Shown here one piece after another: positions 1-7,321 of a DNA stretch of 28,127 nt; the first letter of the stretch is position 1, and the number at the start of each line of letters is the position of its first letter. The notes under the pieces are model-generated. The model was not told where the DNA came from, did no database searches, and saw nothing but the letters and a program-made list of their open reading frames with translations. A program made the translations under genes and the position numbers. The stretch lies in NCBI GenBank assembly GCA_041920505.1, contig JBHGXV010000001.1:1-28127 (forward strand). Direction: 5' to 3'. This DNA is from JBHGXV01 sp041920505. GTDB taxonomy: Bacteria; Bacillota; Bacilli; Brevibacillales; Brevibacillaceae.

Positions 1-386
<386 letters not shown>

Positions 387-494
387 GTTAAAAGAATTGA
401 TCAAGGTTCATAAAACATTGGCTTCTCATCACGCTTCGCTGTTCAGTTTTCAAAGAGCATCGTCATGTTCGCATCACCGCTTTCTTGCGGCGAC
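387..494 (-). other. rRNA operon leader with boxA-like processing/antitermination element
   Basis: This is the transcribed leader between promoter P2 and the mature 16S. The complement of 440-459 reads TGCTCTTTGAAAACTGAACA, the highly conserved element found just upstream of 16S and 23S genes in Bacillales. It acts in antitermination and in forming the processing stalk with the 3' flank of 16S. The partner strand lies outside the window. Confidence 0.75.
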
Positions 495-501
495 TCTTAT
501 A

Positions 502-530
502 ATTCTATCACATTTCCGTCGTTTGTGCAA
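502..530 (-). promoter_or_regulatory. rrn promoter P2 (sigma-A)
   Basis: On the minus strand a -35 TTGCAC (530-525) and a -10 TAGAAT (507-502) are separated by exactly 17 bases, giving a start site near 494-496, about 110 bases upstream of mature 16S. It is the nearer of two tandem promoters, the usual arrangement of rrn operons in Bacillus. Confidence 0.8.
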
Positions 531-577
531 GAGTTAATTTTTCCTAAACATCACTCTCGCTCACAGCGACAAAAGTT

Positions 578-606
578 ACTATAGCAAATCTATTAATTTA
601 GGTCAA
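578..606 (-). promoter_or_regulatory. rrn promoter P1 (sigma-A)
   Basis: On the minus strand a -35 TTGACC (606-601) and a -10 TATAGT (583-578) are 17 bases apart, with AT-rich sequence around them that could act as an UP element. It lies 76 bases upstream of P2. A further TTGACA (637-632) sits upstream, but no convincing -10 follows it, so I do not count a third promoter. Confidence 0.75.
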
Positions 607-637
607 TAGATAATTTTTATCTAAACATGACTGTCAA

Positions 638-797
638 AGGCAAGCCCCCGACACCGACAGAAAGAAAATGCAGCCTTGCAGGCGTGACAATACCAGACGA
701 TACAGCAAAGAGACACATCCCGTCAACGGAAAACGCTGATCACGCATAGACGGATCAGGTGATTTCCATACTAAGGAAGAAGGCAGGTGATGGTTAC
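638..797. other. Intergenic region between rrn promoters and a divergent small gene
   Basis: This stretch must hold the promoter of the gene starting at 798. The best candidate on the plus strand is TTGCAG (676-681), a 17-base gap and a poor -10 GATACA (699-704). A short inverted repeat CTGATC...GATCAG lies around 735-758. I see nothing else in it. Confidence 0.3.
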
Positions 798-1088
798 GTG
801 TGGAAATGGTTCAAGCCGAAACCAACTTACGACGAGCAAGCTTACAGCGAATTGTCCACTGTTGAATCGCTGCGCAACGAAATCCTGCCGGAGGAGTTTC
901 CCGAGGGTCCGTACGGCGCACCGACCAACGAACTCCGTCTCGGAAAGGCGACAGGCTGGGAAGAGGGACAACACTCGACATCGGCATTCACCTATGAGAA
1001 CCGGGAGTTTCACCAGGGGCTCTATCGCGGCGAGCCAGGCTCTCACCCTCCCCACGACGATCCGAACATCGCCGAAGAACAACTGTAA
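798..1088 (+). CDS. Conserved hypothetical small protein (96 aa)
   Basis: A 96-residue soluble, acidic protein rich in Trp, Tyr, Pro and Glu, starting VWKWFKPKP and containing LPEEFPEGPYGAP and FTYENREFHQGL. It has no signal peptide, membrane segment or cysteine. I have a sense of similar uncharacterised 'cytosolic proteins' in Bacillales but cannot assign a function. The frame is open from GTG 759, but I prefer GTG 798: a purine-rich AAGGAAGAAGGCAGGTGA precedes it at good distance, while 759 lacks a ribosome site. A longer antisense frame and a second plus-strand frame cover the same DNA and look spurious. It is transcribed away from the rrn promoters and ends before the bidirectional terminator at 1161-1203. 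Confidence 0.7.
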   Translation: MWKWFKPKPTYDEQAYSELSTVESLRNEILPEEFPEGPYGAPTNELRLGKATGWEEGQHSTSAFTYENREFHQGLYRGEPGSHPPHDDPNIAEEQL

Positions 1089-1160
1089 ACCGGAGGGTAC
1101 ATCCGGTTCAGACTGTGGTGTCTGCCGGGATTGTAAGATTCAAACCGGCACCACGGAAAA

Positions 1161-1203
1161 CAGCCCCTCTGTTCACGTGTTTACGCACGTGAAGAGGGGC
1201 TGT
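1161..1203. terminator. Bidirectional rho-independent terminator
   Basis: The arms CAGCCCCTCT..TTCACGTG (1161-1179) and CACGTGAA.GAGGGGCTG (1186-1202) pair with a two-base bulge around a short TTTACG loop. GGAAAA flanks the left side, which is a T run on the minus strand, and GTTT follows on the right. It lies between the convergent ends of the 96-aa gene (stop 1088) and the FAH-family gene (stop 1225). Confidence 0.8.
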
Positions 1204-1224
1204 TTCCCAGTCCGCCTTCCCCGG

Positions 1225-2001
1225 TTATTCCTCGGCAATCACGCGGTTGGTCAGCGTGCCGATGCCCTCAATCGTCACAGAAATCTCGTCGCCTGGATAG
1301 AGCGGCCCCACCCCCGGAGGGGTACCGGTCAAGACGACATCCCCCGGCAACAGGGTCATCACCGCCGTAATCGCCTCCAGCAACTGCGGGATTTTGAACA
1401 CCATCTGACTGGTGTTGGAGTCCTGGCGCACCTCATTGTTCACACGAGTCACGATGCGCAGGTTGTCGTAATCAACTTTGGGCGCAATCGCCGGCCCAAG
1501 CGGGCAAAACGTGTCGAACCCCTTGGCCCGTGTCCACTGCCCGTCCTGTTTTTGCAAATCGCGGGCCGTCACGTCGATTGCGCAGGTGAACCCGAGGATG
1601 TAATCTTCCGCCTCTTGCGCCTTGATCCGGCGCGCCTCTTTCTTGATCACCACGGCCAGTTCGCCCTCGTAATGAAGGTTCTTGGTCTCGCGGGGATAGA
1701 CGATCGCCCCCCCGGGGCCGATCACGCTCGTGGAAGGTTTCAGGAACATCAGCGGCTCTTTCGGCACCTCTTTGCCCATTTCGGCAGCGTGATCCCGATA
1801 GTTGACACCGATGCACACCACCTTGCTGGGCGTGCAGGGAGCCAGCATGCACACCTCGTCGAGCGACAGCTCCAGGCCGGTCATCACCGTGGGAGCGCCG
1901 TTTCGCTTGTAAATGTCACCTTCGATCACGCGCACCTTGTGTTCGTCTTCCACCATCCAGCCATGTTTCGTCTTGCCGTTTCGTTCGTAACGGATAATCA
2001 C
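1225..2001 (-). CDS. Fumarylacetoacetate hydrolase family protein
   Basis: A 258-residue member of the FAH superfamily, which cleaves or decarboxylates beta-dicarbonyl acids (for example acylpyruvases and oxaloacetate decarboxylases). The core fits the family: VVCIGVNYRDHAAEMG, then LMFLKPSTSVIGPG, the metal-binding HYEGELAVVI followed by FTCAIDVTARDLQ, KGFDTFCPLGPAI, and the C-terminal LLPGDVVLTGTPPGVGP. The substrate cannot be read from sequence. I chose GTG 2001 because GGGGGAGGAG lies six bases upstream; the frame also opens at a TTG (2043) overlapping the thiI stop, but without a ribosome site. It follows thiI by 38 bases and is the last gene of the desulfurase-thiI operon. A terminator follows at 1161-1203. 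The link to sulfur transfer is positional only. Confidence 0.9.
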   Translation of the reverse strand: MIIRYERNGKTKHGWMVEDEHKVRVIEGDIYKRNGAPTVMTGLELSLDEVCMLAPCTPSKVVCIGVNYRDHAAEMGKEVPKEPLMFLKPSTSVIGPGGAIVYPRETKNLHYEGELAVVIKKEARRIKAQEAEDYILGFTCAIDVTARDLQKQDGQWTRAKGFDTFCPLGPAIAPKVDYDNLRIVTRVNNEVRQDSNTSQMVFKIPQLLEAITAVMTLLPGDVVLTGTPPGVGPLYPGDEISVTIEGIGTLTNRVIAEE

Positions 2002-2039
2002 GTTGTACTCCTCCCCCCGGTATGGATGAGCGCCGCCCG

Positions 2040-3239
2040 TCAAAACAGGTCAAGCACGGTATCCTGCGCTTCGGATGTGATCGTCTCCACTTCCGTCCGC
2101 TCGACAGCGTCGTAGACCAACGCCTCCACGTCCAGCCGCTGTTCGAACCGTGCGGCGACCTGCGGCTTCGGACGGGTCACCGGGTTTTTCGGCGTAAAAA
2201 TCGTGCAACAGTCTTCATAGGGCAGAATCGACAGGTCGAACGTGTCGATCCGCTTGGCGATTTCGGTAATCTCTGTCTTGTCCATGCCGATCAGCGGCCG
2301 CAAAATCGGGATGTTGACCACGCTGTTAATCGTATTCATGCTCTCCAGCGTCTGGGAAGCGACTTGCCCCAGGCTTTCGCCGGTGGACAGCGCCAACGCC
2401 CCGGTTCTAGCCGCGATCCGTTCGGCGATGCGCATCATGAACCGGCGCATGATCGTAATCGTGTAATCTTCGGGGCAATGCTGGCGAATCGCCGTCTGGA
2501 TGTCGGTAAACGGAACCACGTGCAGGCGAATCGTTCCGCCCCAGCGCGTCAGTTTGCGGGCAAGATCGCGGACTTTTTGCAGGGCGCGTTCGCTGGTGAA
2601 CGGATAGCTGTGGAAGTGAATTGCCTCCACTTCCGCTCCCCGTTTCAGCATCATCCAGCCGGCCACCGGGCTGTCAATGCCGCCGGACAACAGCAGCAGC
2701 ACTTTGCCGCTCACGCCCACCGGCAACCCGCCCGCTCCTGGCAAGGTGACGCAACTGACAAAGGTGCCCTCGGCGCGAATCTCGATGCTGACCACCACTT
2801 CCGGTTGGTGCAAATCCACCTTGATTCCGTCGACGTTGCGCAAAATGTGCGTCCCGACCATCCGGCTTACGTCCATCGATTTCTTGGGATAGCGCTTGTC
2901 GGCGCGCCTGGTCTCAATGCGAAACGTGCGCGGCGCGGGATCAATGGAGCGCACCATCTTCAGCGCCGCCTGCTTGATCGCCTCGTCCGAAGGTTCCACC
3001 CGTTTGGTCGGACTAATCGACGTGATGCCAAACACCCGCTGCAACCGCTCCATGATCTCCCCCGGGCTCTCGCCGTTCAACTCGACGTACATGCGGCCGT
3101 ATGTGCGGCGCACCTTGGTCTGGGGATAGGGGCGCAGGATCTCTTTGACGCTTCTTACCAGCGTCTCCTCGAACAAATCCCGGTTACGCCCTTTGAGCGC
3201 CAATTCTCCGTAGCGAATCAAAATTACATCGTATTCCAT
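2040..3239 (-). CDS. thiI: tRNA sulfurtransferase / 4-thiouridine synthase ThiI
   Basis: A 399-residue enzyme that adenylates and thiolates uridine 8 of tRNA (and, in many bacteria, passes sulfur to ThiS for thiamine thiazole). It starts MEYDVILIRYGELALKGRN, typical of the family. An N-terminal ferredoxin-like and THUMP region spans about residues 1-165. The PP-loop is LLLLSGGIDSPVAGW (SGGIDS at 185-190). The acceptor cysteine region is LPYEDCCTIFTPKNP, with Cys344-Cys345. There is no C-terminal rhodanese domain, as usual in Firmicutes, so a separate desulfurase must supply sulfur. That enzyme is encoded 11 bases upstream. The ATG follows an AAGGAGAACG ribosome site. Confidence 0.97.
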   Translation of the reverse strand: MEYDVILIRYGELALKGRNRDLFEETLVRSVKEILRPYPQTKVRRTYGRMYVELNGESPGEIMERLQRVFGITSISPTKRVEPSDEAIKQAALKMVRSIDPAPRTFRIETRRADKRYPKKSMDVSRMVGTHILRNVDGIKVDLHQPEVVVSIEIRAEGTFVSCVTLPGAGGLPVGVSGKVLLLLSGGIDSPVAGWMMLKRGAEVEAIHFHSYPFTSERALQKVRDLARKLTRWGGTIRLHVVPFTDIQTAIRQHCPEDYTITIMRRFMMRIAERIAARTGALALSTGESLGQVASQTLESMNTINSVVNIPILRPLIGMDKTEITEIAKRIDTFDLSILPYEDCCTIFTPKNPVTRPKPQVAARFEQRLDVEALVYDAVERTEVETITSEAQDTVLDLF

Positions 3240-3250
3240 AACGTTCTCCT

Positions 3251-4399
3251 TTACGCGTTCATATAGGGACGGATGCGGTTGACAGACTCGCGCAAGGCGG
3301 CGAGAAACCGCTCCATTTCCTCCATCTGATTGTCGCGCCCGACGCTTACGCGGATCGCCGACAAGGCCCGCTCCCGGTCGATGCCGGCCGCCAGCAGCAC
3401 GCGGCTCGGTTCGTTCGTTTTGGACGAGCAGGCCGATTTGGTGGAGACGAGAAATCCTCGCTCCTCCAGCGCATGCAAGAGCACCTCGGCCTTCATCCCC
3501 GGCACGGAGAAATTCAGGATGTGCGGAGCAACCCCCGTTTCCGGAGAGTTGATCACGCAGCCAGGAATCTCGGCAATGCCTTGCCGAAGCCGTCTGGTCA
3601 ACTCGGCCAGATGCGCCGCGTCCCGTTCTTTCGTCTCGTCCACGAGACGCATCGCCTTGGCCATTCCGGCGATGCCGGGCAGGTTTTCCGTGCCGGAACG
3701 CAACCCCGCCTCCTGTCCGCCGCCGGCCAACAGCGGCTGCAGAATCAGCCCCTCGCGCTTGACCAGCAGGCCAACGCCGCGCGGACCGTGGAACTTGTGC
3801 GCGGAAATGGTCAGCAAGTCGATCCCCCAGTCGCGCACGTGAATCGGCACTTTGCCGAACCCTTGCACCGCGTCGACGTGGAAAATCACTTTGGGGAAGG
3901 CCTTCAGGTACTCGCCGATCTCCCGGACCGGCTGGATCGTCCCCAATTCGTTGTTGACGTGCATCACGGAGACGAGAATGGTGTCCGGCCGAATCGCCGC
4001 TTTCACATCTTCAAGCGACACCCTGCCGTCCTTGTCCACCGGCAGGTAGGTGACAGAAAAGCCAAACTCCTCCTCCAACTGTTTGCACACGTCATAGACG
4101 CACGGGTGTTCCACCCGGGTGGTGACGATATGCTTGCCGCGAGACTGGTATTGAAAGGCGACACCTTTGATCGCCGCATTGTTGCCCTCGGTGCCCCCGG
4201 AGGTAAAGATGATCTCCGCCGGTTTGACCCGAAGCGCTTGGGCGGCAATCTGTCGCGCCTGTTTCAGTACGGTTTCCGCTTCGGCCCCCGCGCGGTGAAG
4301 CGACGAAGGGTTGCCGAAGTACGACTCCATCGTGCGCTTGACCACCTCGATCACGTCGGGATGAGGTCTGGTCGTTGCGCTATTGTCCAGATAAATCAC
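3251..4399 (-). CDS. Cysteine desulfurase (NifS/IscS class, partner of ThiI)
   Basis: A PLP enzyme that removes sulfur from cysteine as a persulfide; in Bacillus the equivalent gene (nifZ) sits next to thiI and feeds it. Counting from GTG 4408, landmarks are YLDNSATTRPHP near the start, GGTEGNNAAI, the cofactor-binding HVDAVQGFGK, the PLP lysine in TISAHKFHGPRG (Lys205), RSGTENLPGIAG, and the active cysteine in VSTKSACSSKTNEPSR (Cys327). I prefer GTG 4399 (382 aa), which has AGGAAGGTG six bases upstream; at GTG 4408 the AGGAAG is too close. It is the first gene of the desulfurase-thiI-FAH operon. Confidence 0.94.
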   Translation of the reverse strand: MIYLDNSATTRPHPDVIEVVKRTMESYFGNPSSLHRAGAEAETVLKQARQIAAQALRVKPAEIIFTSGGTEGNNAAIKGVAFQYQSRGKHIVTTRVEHPCVYDVCKQLEEEFGFSVTYLPVDKDGRVSLEDVKAAIRPDTILVSVMHVNNELGTIQPVREIGEYLKAFPKVIFHVDAVQGFGKVPIHVRDWGIDLLTISAHKFHGPRGVGLLVKREGLILQPLLAGGGQEAGLRSGTENLPGIAGMAKAMRLVDETKERDAAHLAELTRRLRQGIAEIPGCVINSPETGVAPHILNFSVPGMKAEVLLHALEERGFLVSTKSACSSKTNEPSRVLLAAGIDRERALSAIRVSVGRDNQMEEMERFLAALRESVNRIRPYMNA

Positions 4400-4408
4400 A
4401 ACAGACAC

Positions 4409-4728
4409 CTTCCTGCCATCCAGAACTTGTAACGCAAAAAAGACTACCTTTCATCATACCCGATAACGGACGCCCGTTTCCACTCCCAAATCGGGCCGAT
4501 GCTTGTTCCGCAACATGTTCGGCTCCGGTGGTCCTGTTTTCCCGATTGTTTTAGTCTGCCCGAAAAGGAAACCGCAACAACCATCTTCCCCGAGCGGTTG
4601 TTCACAAAGTTTTCACAAAAATATTTCAAAGCAAACGCTTACATCCGACTGCGGTGTCTTTACACCAGCCTGCACAACTTGTTAGAATAGTCTACAAATT
4701 CAGATAGCTGCAAAAGGGGAGAGAAACC
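4409..4728. other. Divergent intergenic region, desulfurase operon / 50-aa gene
   Basis: No gene is supported here. On the minus strand a -10-like TATGAT (4458-4453), preceded by a poor -35, may serve the desulfurase operon. On the plus strand a clear promoter (4659-4688) serves the 50-aa gene. Upstream of it, AGTTTTCACAAAAAT (4608-4622) matches 12 of 15 positions of the CodY consensus AATTTTCWGAAAATT, in an AT-rich patch where chance matches are easy. Confidence 0.45.
4659..4688 (+). promoter_or_regulatory. Sigma-A promoter of the 50-aa gene
   Basis: -35 TTTACA (4659-4664), an 18-base gap, then -10 TAGAAT (4683-4688). This puts transcription start about 35 bases before the ATG at 4729. Confidence 0.65.
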
Positions 4729-4881
4729 ATGAACACCAACGTAGCCATGCAGGAGACCATCAAGAGGGTAGCGGACGAACTGAAGCGCCTGCAGGAGGAG
4801 TTGGATAACATCCGCTGTGAGACCAACCAGTTCGAACGCATCGACACGGACGTGTTTTTGACGGAGGTGTATAACGGGTAA
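4729..4881 (+). CDS. Small coiled-coil protein (50 aa), function unknown
   Basis: A complete 50-residue reading frame starting MNTNVAMQETIKRVADEL and ending VFLTEVYNG. A strong ribosome site (AAAAGGGGAGAG) lies six bases before the ATG. Residues 5-30 form a regular amphipathic heptad-like helix (IKRV.DELKRLQEELDNI), followed by a single cysteine and an acidic tail. There is no signal or membrane segment. Its promoter (4659-4688) and its terminator (4926-4966) frame it as a single-gene transcript, which makes it convincing despite its size. I do not recognise the family. A small helical dimer or an adaptor would fit but is a guess. Confidence 0.75.
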   Translation: MNTNVAMQETIKRVADELKRLQEELDNIRCETNQFERIDTDVFLTEVYNG

Positions 4882-4925
4882 ATGACAGGGATGTGCGACT
4901 TCCCGCTCATGTTTGCGAAAGCCCG

Positions 4926-4966
4926 GTGGTAGCCCGCACTTGCGCGTGCAGGAGACCACTTTTTTT
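4926..4966 (+). terminator. Rho-independent terminator after the 50-aa gene
   Basis: GTGGT (4926-4930) pairs with ACCAC (4955-4959); inside, GCAC (4936-4939) pairs with GTGC (4946-4949). Seven T residues follow directly (4960-4966). It lies 45 bases beyond the stop codon. Confidence 0.7.
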
Positions 4967-5157
4967 GTGCGTATTTTGCCGGGGATTTCCGACTTGCGTC
5001 TCATCGGATTTCCGGGTCTTGCGTCATATCAGCCCCCTTCGCCGCGTGCCGGGTTGGGAACTGGAACATTTTATCCAATGCAAGCACAATTCTCCTGCTT
5101 GTACAATAAAATCGTCCGCAGGATCTGCAACCAGACAAGCAGCGAGGAGGAATGAAG

Positions 5158-6213
5158 ATGTTGCGTGCAAAAAGATGGAAACACCTGTTGCTTCCCACCG
5201 TTCTGACCGGCGCGTTGCTGCTGCCGGCGGGAGTGTCGGCAGAAGCGGTAACGGTGCAACCCGGCGACTCGTTTTATCTGATCGCCAAGCGTTACCAACT
5301 GACGGTCGATCATCTGAAAATTGCCAACCATCTGACGAGCGATACCCTGTATGCGGGCACGACGCTGTACATACCGCCCAAGTCGATCATCTACACCGTC
5401 CAGAGCGGCGATTCGCTGTGGAAACTGGCCAAGCGGTACGGTGTCACGATCCAGGCGATCATGGACGCCAGCCAGTTGAGCAACTCTAACCTGCTCGTCG
5501 GTCAAAAACTGCTGATTCCGACAAAGCCGGTGACTTCCGGCACGACCGCAACGGGAAGCAGCGTAGCGGGCGGCTCCGTCTCTTGGCAACCTGCCCCGCC
5601 ACCGACGTCCGCGAGTAAACCGTGGGTGGATTACATAACCTACTCCGTCAAACCAGGGGACACCGCCTGGACCATCGCGATCGATCACGGCATTCCGATG
5701 CCGGAGCTGCTGAAGGCTAACAATCTGAGCGATTCGTCCGTCCTGTCGGCGGGACAAGCGCTGAAGATCCCGGTGCACCATATTCCGGTGACAGCAACGC
5801 CGGGGCCGCAGTACGGCGAATACCTCGACTGGTTCCAGGCGGCCCAATACCTGTTCCCGGTGAACGCGATCGCCACCGTCACCGATTGCAAGACCGGCAA
5901 GCAGTTCCAGGTCAAGCGGGTGACCGGCGCGTTCCACTCCGACACCGAGCCCTTGACCGCGGCCGACGCGGCAAAAATCAAGGAAGTGTGGGGCGGCCAA
6001 TACTCCTGGCAGCCGCGTCCGGTGATCGTAGAGGTAAACGGACGGCGCATCGCCGCGTCGATGACCTCGATGCCGCACAGCGTTGATTTCATCCCGGACA
6101 ACAATTTCCCGGGCCACTTCGACATACACTTCCTCAACAGCCTGCGCCATGAGGACGGCCTGATCGACCCCGCGCATCAGGCGTGCATCAAGATCGCGGC
6201 GGGCGTCAACTGA
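5158..6213 (+). CDS. Secreted protein with three LysM domains and an uncharacterised C-terminal domain
   Basis: An exported cell-wall-binding protein of about 351 residues. Positions here count from the in-frame ATG at 5152; the ATG at 5158 is preferred because GAGGAGGA lies six bases upstream. A basic N-terminus and hydrophobic core end at VSA|EAVT (cut near residue 30). Three LysM repeats follow at about 32-76, 80-124 and 163-208, with typical PGDS/SGDS/PGDT and I.IP ends; a Ser/Thr/Pro linker separates the second and third. The C-terminal 130 residues contain MTSMPHSVDFIP, GHFDIHFLNS and DPAHQACIKIA. The clustered His and Asp residues suggest an enzyme or metal site, but I cannot name the fold. 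A -10-like TACAAT is at 5102-5107 without a good -35. The gene ends before the terminator at 6250-6285. Confidence 0.88.
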   Translation: MLRAKRWKHLLLPTVLTGALLLPAGVSAEAVTVQPGDSFYLIAKRYQLTVDHLKIANHLTSDTLYAGTTLYIPPKSIIYTVQSGDSLWKLAKRYGVTIQAIMDASQLSNSNLLVGQKLLIPTKPVTSGTTATGSSVAGGSVSWQPAPPPTSASKPWVDYITYSVKPGDTAWTIAIDHGIPMPELLKANNLSDSSVLSAGQALKIPVHHIPVTATPGPQYGEYLDWFQAAQYLFPVNAIATVTDCKTGKQFQVKRVTGAFHSDTEPLTAADAAKIKEVWGGQYSWQPRPVIVEVNGRRIAASMTSMPHSVDFIPDNNFPGHFDIHFLNSLRHEDGLIDPAHQACIKIAAGVN

Positions 6214-6249
6214 ACGGTGCGTGCCTCACGTCTTTGGCCAAATCACCAA

Positions 6250-6285
6250 GCAAAAAGCTCTTAGCCCGCGCTAAGAGCTTTTTGC
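6250..6285. terminator. Bidirectional terminator, perfect 16-bp stem, overlapping the dapF 3' end
   Basis: GCAAAAAGCTCTTAGC (6250-6265) and GCTAAGAGCTTTTTGC (6270-6285) are perfect inverted repeats around a CCGC loop, with T runs on either strand. It serves both the LysM gene and the convergent dapF. The right arm encodes the last residues and stop codon of dapF (stop at 6271-6273). Confidence 0.9.
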
Positions 6286-7140
6286 GTACGGAATCTCTCC
6301 GCTGTAGACGCCGGAAAAGACCTCGGTGGCCGGTCCGGTCATGTAGACATGGTTGTCGCTCTCCCGCCACTCGATCGTAAGGTCGCCGCCCGCGAGGTGA
6401 ACGGTCACCGTCCGCTCGGTGCGGCCGGCCAGGATCGCCGCCACCGCCGCCGCGCAGGCGCCGGTACCGCAGGCAAGCGTGACACCCGATCCGCGCTCCC
6501 AGACGCGGAAGAGAATTTCATGGCGATTGAGCACCTGGATGAACTCGACGTTGGTCCGCTCCGGGAACCACTCGTGAAACTCGATTTTCGGACCGTACGC
6601 GACCACGTCCTCGTCGCACACCTCGTCGACAAACAGGATGGCGTGCGGGTTGCCCATCGAGACAGCCGTCATCGTAAACGTTCGGCCATCAATCTCCACC
6701 GGCTGCTCGATCACCTGATCGCCGAACGGGCCGAGCATCGGGATGCGGGATCGGTCGAGGACGGGTTCGCCCATGTCGATTGTCACCCGGCTGACTTTGC
6801 CGTCGTCTCCCACTTCCACCACCGGCATGACGATGCCGCCAAGCGTTTCTACGGTAAAGCTGGTCTGGCCGGTCAGCCCGTGATCGTACACGTATTTGCT
6901 CACGCAGCGCAACCCGTTGCCGCAATTGCGCGCTTCACTGCCGTCGTTGTTGAACACGCGCATGCGAAAATGGGCGCGCTCGGACGGCATGATCAGGATC
7001 AATCCGTCTCCGCCGATGCCGAAATGACGGTCGCTCACCCGGCGGGCCAACTCCGGGAGATCGACATGGGCAAGCGGCTCTTCGAAGCAATTCACATAGA
7101 CATAATCGTTTCCAAGCCCGTGCATTTTGGTAAATTTCAT
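6271..7140 (-). CDS. dapF: Diaminopimelate epimerase
   Basis: A 289-residue cofactor-independent racemase converting LL- to meso-diaminopimelate, for lysine and for peptidoglycan cross-links, in the cytoplasm. It begins MKFTKMHGLGNDYVYV, a family signature. Both catalytic cysteines are present: Cys73 in EARNCGNGLRCV and Cys224 in VTLACGTGACAAA. The two symmetric halves, GDGLILI and SMGNPHAILFVDE, are intact, and the length is normal. No neighbour belongs to the lysine pathway, so it is probably a single-gene transcript. The ATG has only a weak GAGG nine bases upstream. The final codons lie inside the shared terminator hairpin. Confidence 0.97.
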   Translation of the reverse strand: MKFTKMHGLGNDYVYVNCFEEPLAHVDLPELARRVSDRHFGIGGDGLILIMPSERAHFRMRVFNNDGSEARNCGNGLRCVSKYVYDHGLTGQTSFTVETLGGIVMPVVEVGDDGKVSRVTIDMGEPVLDRSRIPMLGPFGDQVIEQPVEIDGRTFTMTAVSMGNPHAILFVDEVCDEDVVAYGPKIEFHEWFPERTNVEFIQVLNRHEILFRVWERGSGVTLACGTGACAAAVAAILAGRTERTVTVHLAGGDLTIEWRESDNHVYMTGPATEVFSGVYSGEIPYAKSS

Positions 7141-7273
7141 CGGGAAGGGCCTCGCTCTCGTCCGTGGTTTGCCCCTATCTTACCACACCAGACCCCGGAC
7201 GAAAATCACCGTGCGGCAACCGCCCCAAACGGCGGGAAAAACGTGGTATACTACGAACATCGCGTAAACATGC

Positions 7274-7308
7274 AAAAACAGACACCCCTCCATAACGGGA
7301 GAGGTGTC
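7274..7308 (-). terminator. Rho-independent terminator of the 184-aa membrane protein gene
   Basis: GACACCCCTCC (7281-7291) pairs with GGAGAGGTGTC (7298-7308), with one imperfect pair. On the minus strand the stem is followed by TGTTTTTGC (7281-7273). It lies 14 bases past the stop at 7322. Confidence 0.8.
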
Positions 7309-7321
7309 GCACGGTACATGT

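Noticed and set aside
632..660. A third rrn promoter using TTGACA at 637-632
   Set aside because: No acceptable -10 hexamer occurs 16-18 bases downstream.
787..2115. A 442-residue plus-strand open frame
   Set aside because: It runs antisense to the FAH-family gene and overlaps the 96-aa gene in another frame. Its translation is low-complexity, Arg/His rich and resembles no family; a typical antisense frame in GC-rich DNA.
2022..3266. A 414-residue plus-strand open frame
   Set aside because: It is the exact antisense of thiI, which has full family motifs. No ribosome site or recognisable domain.
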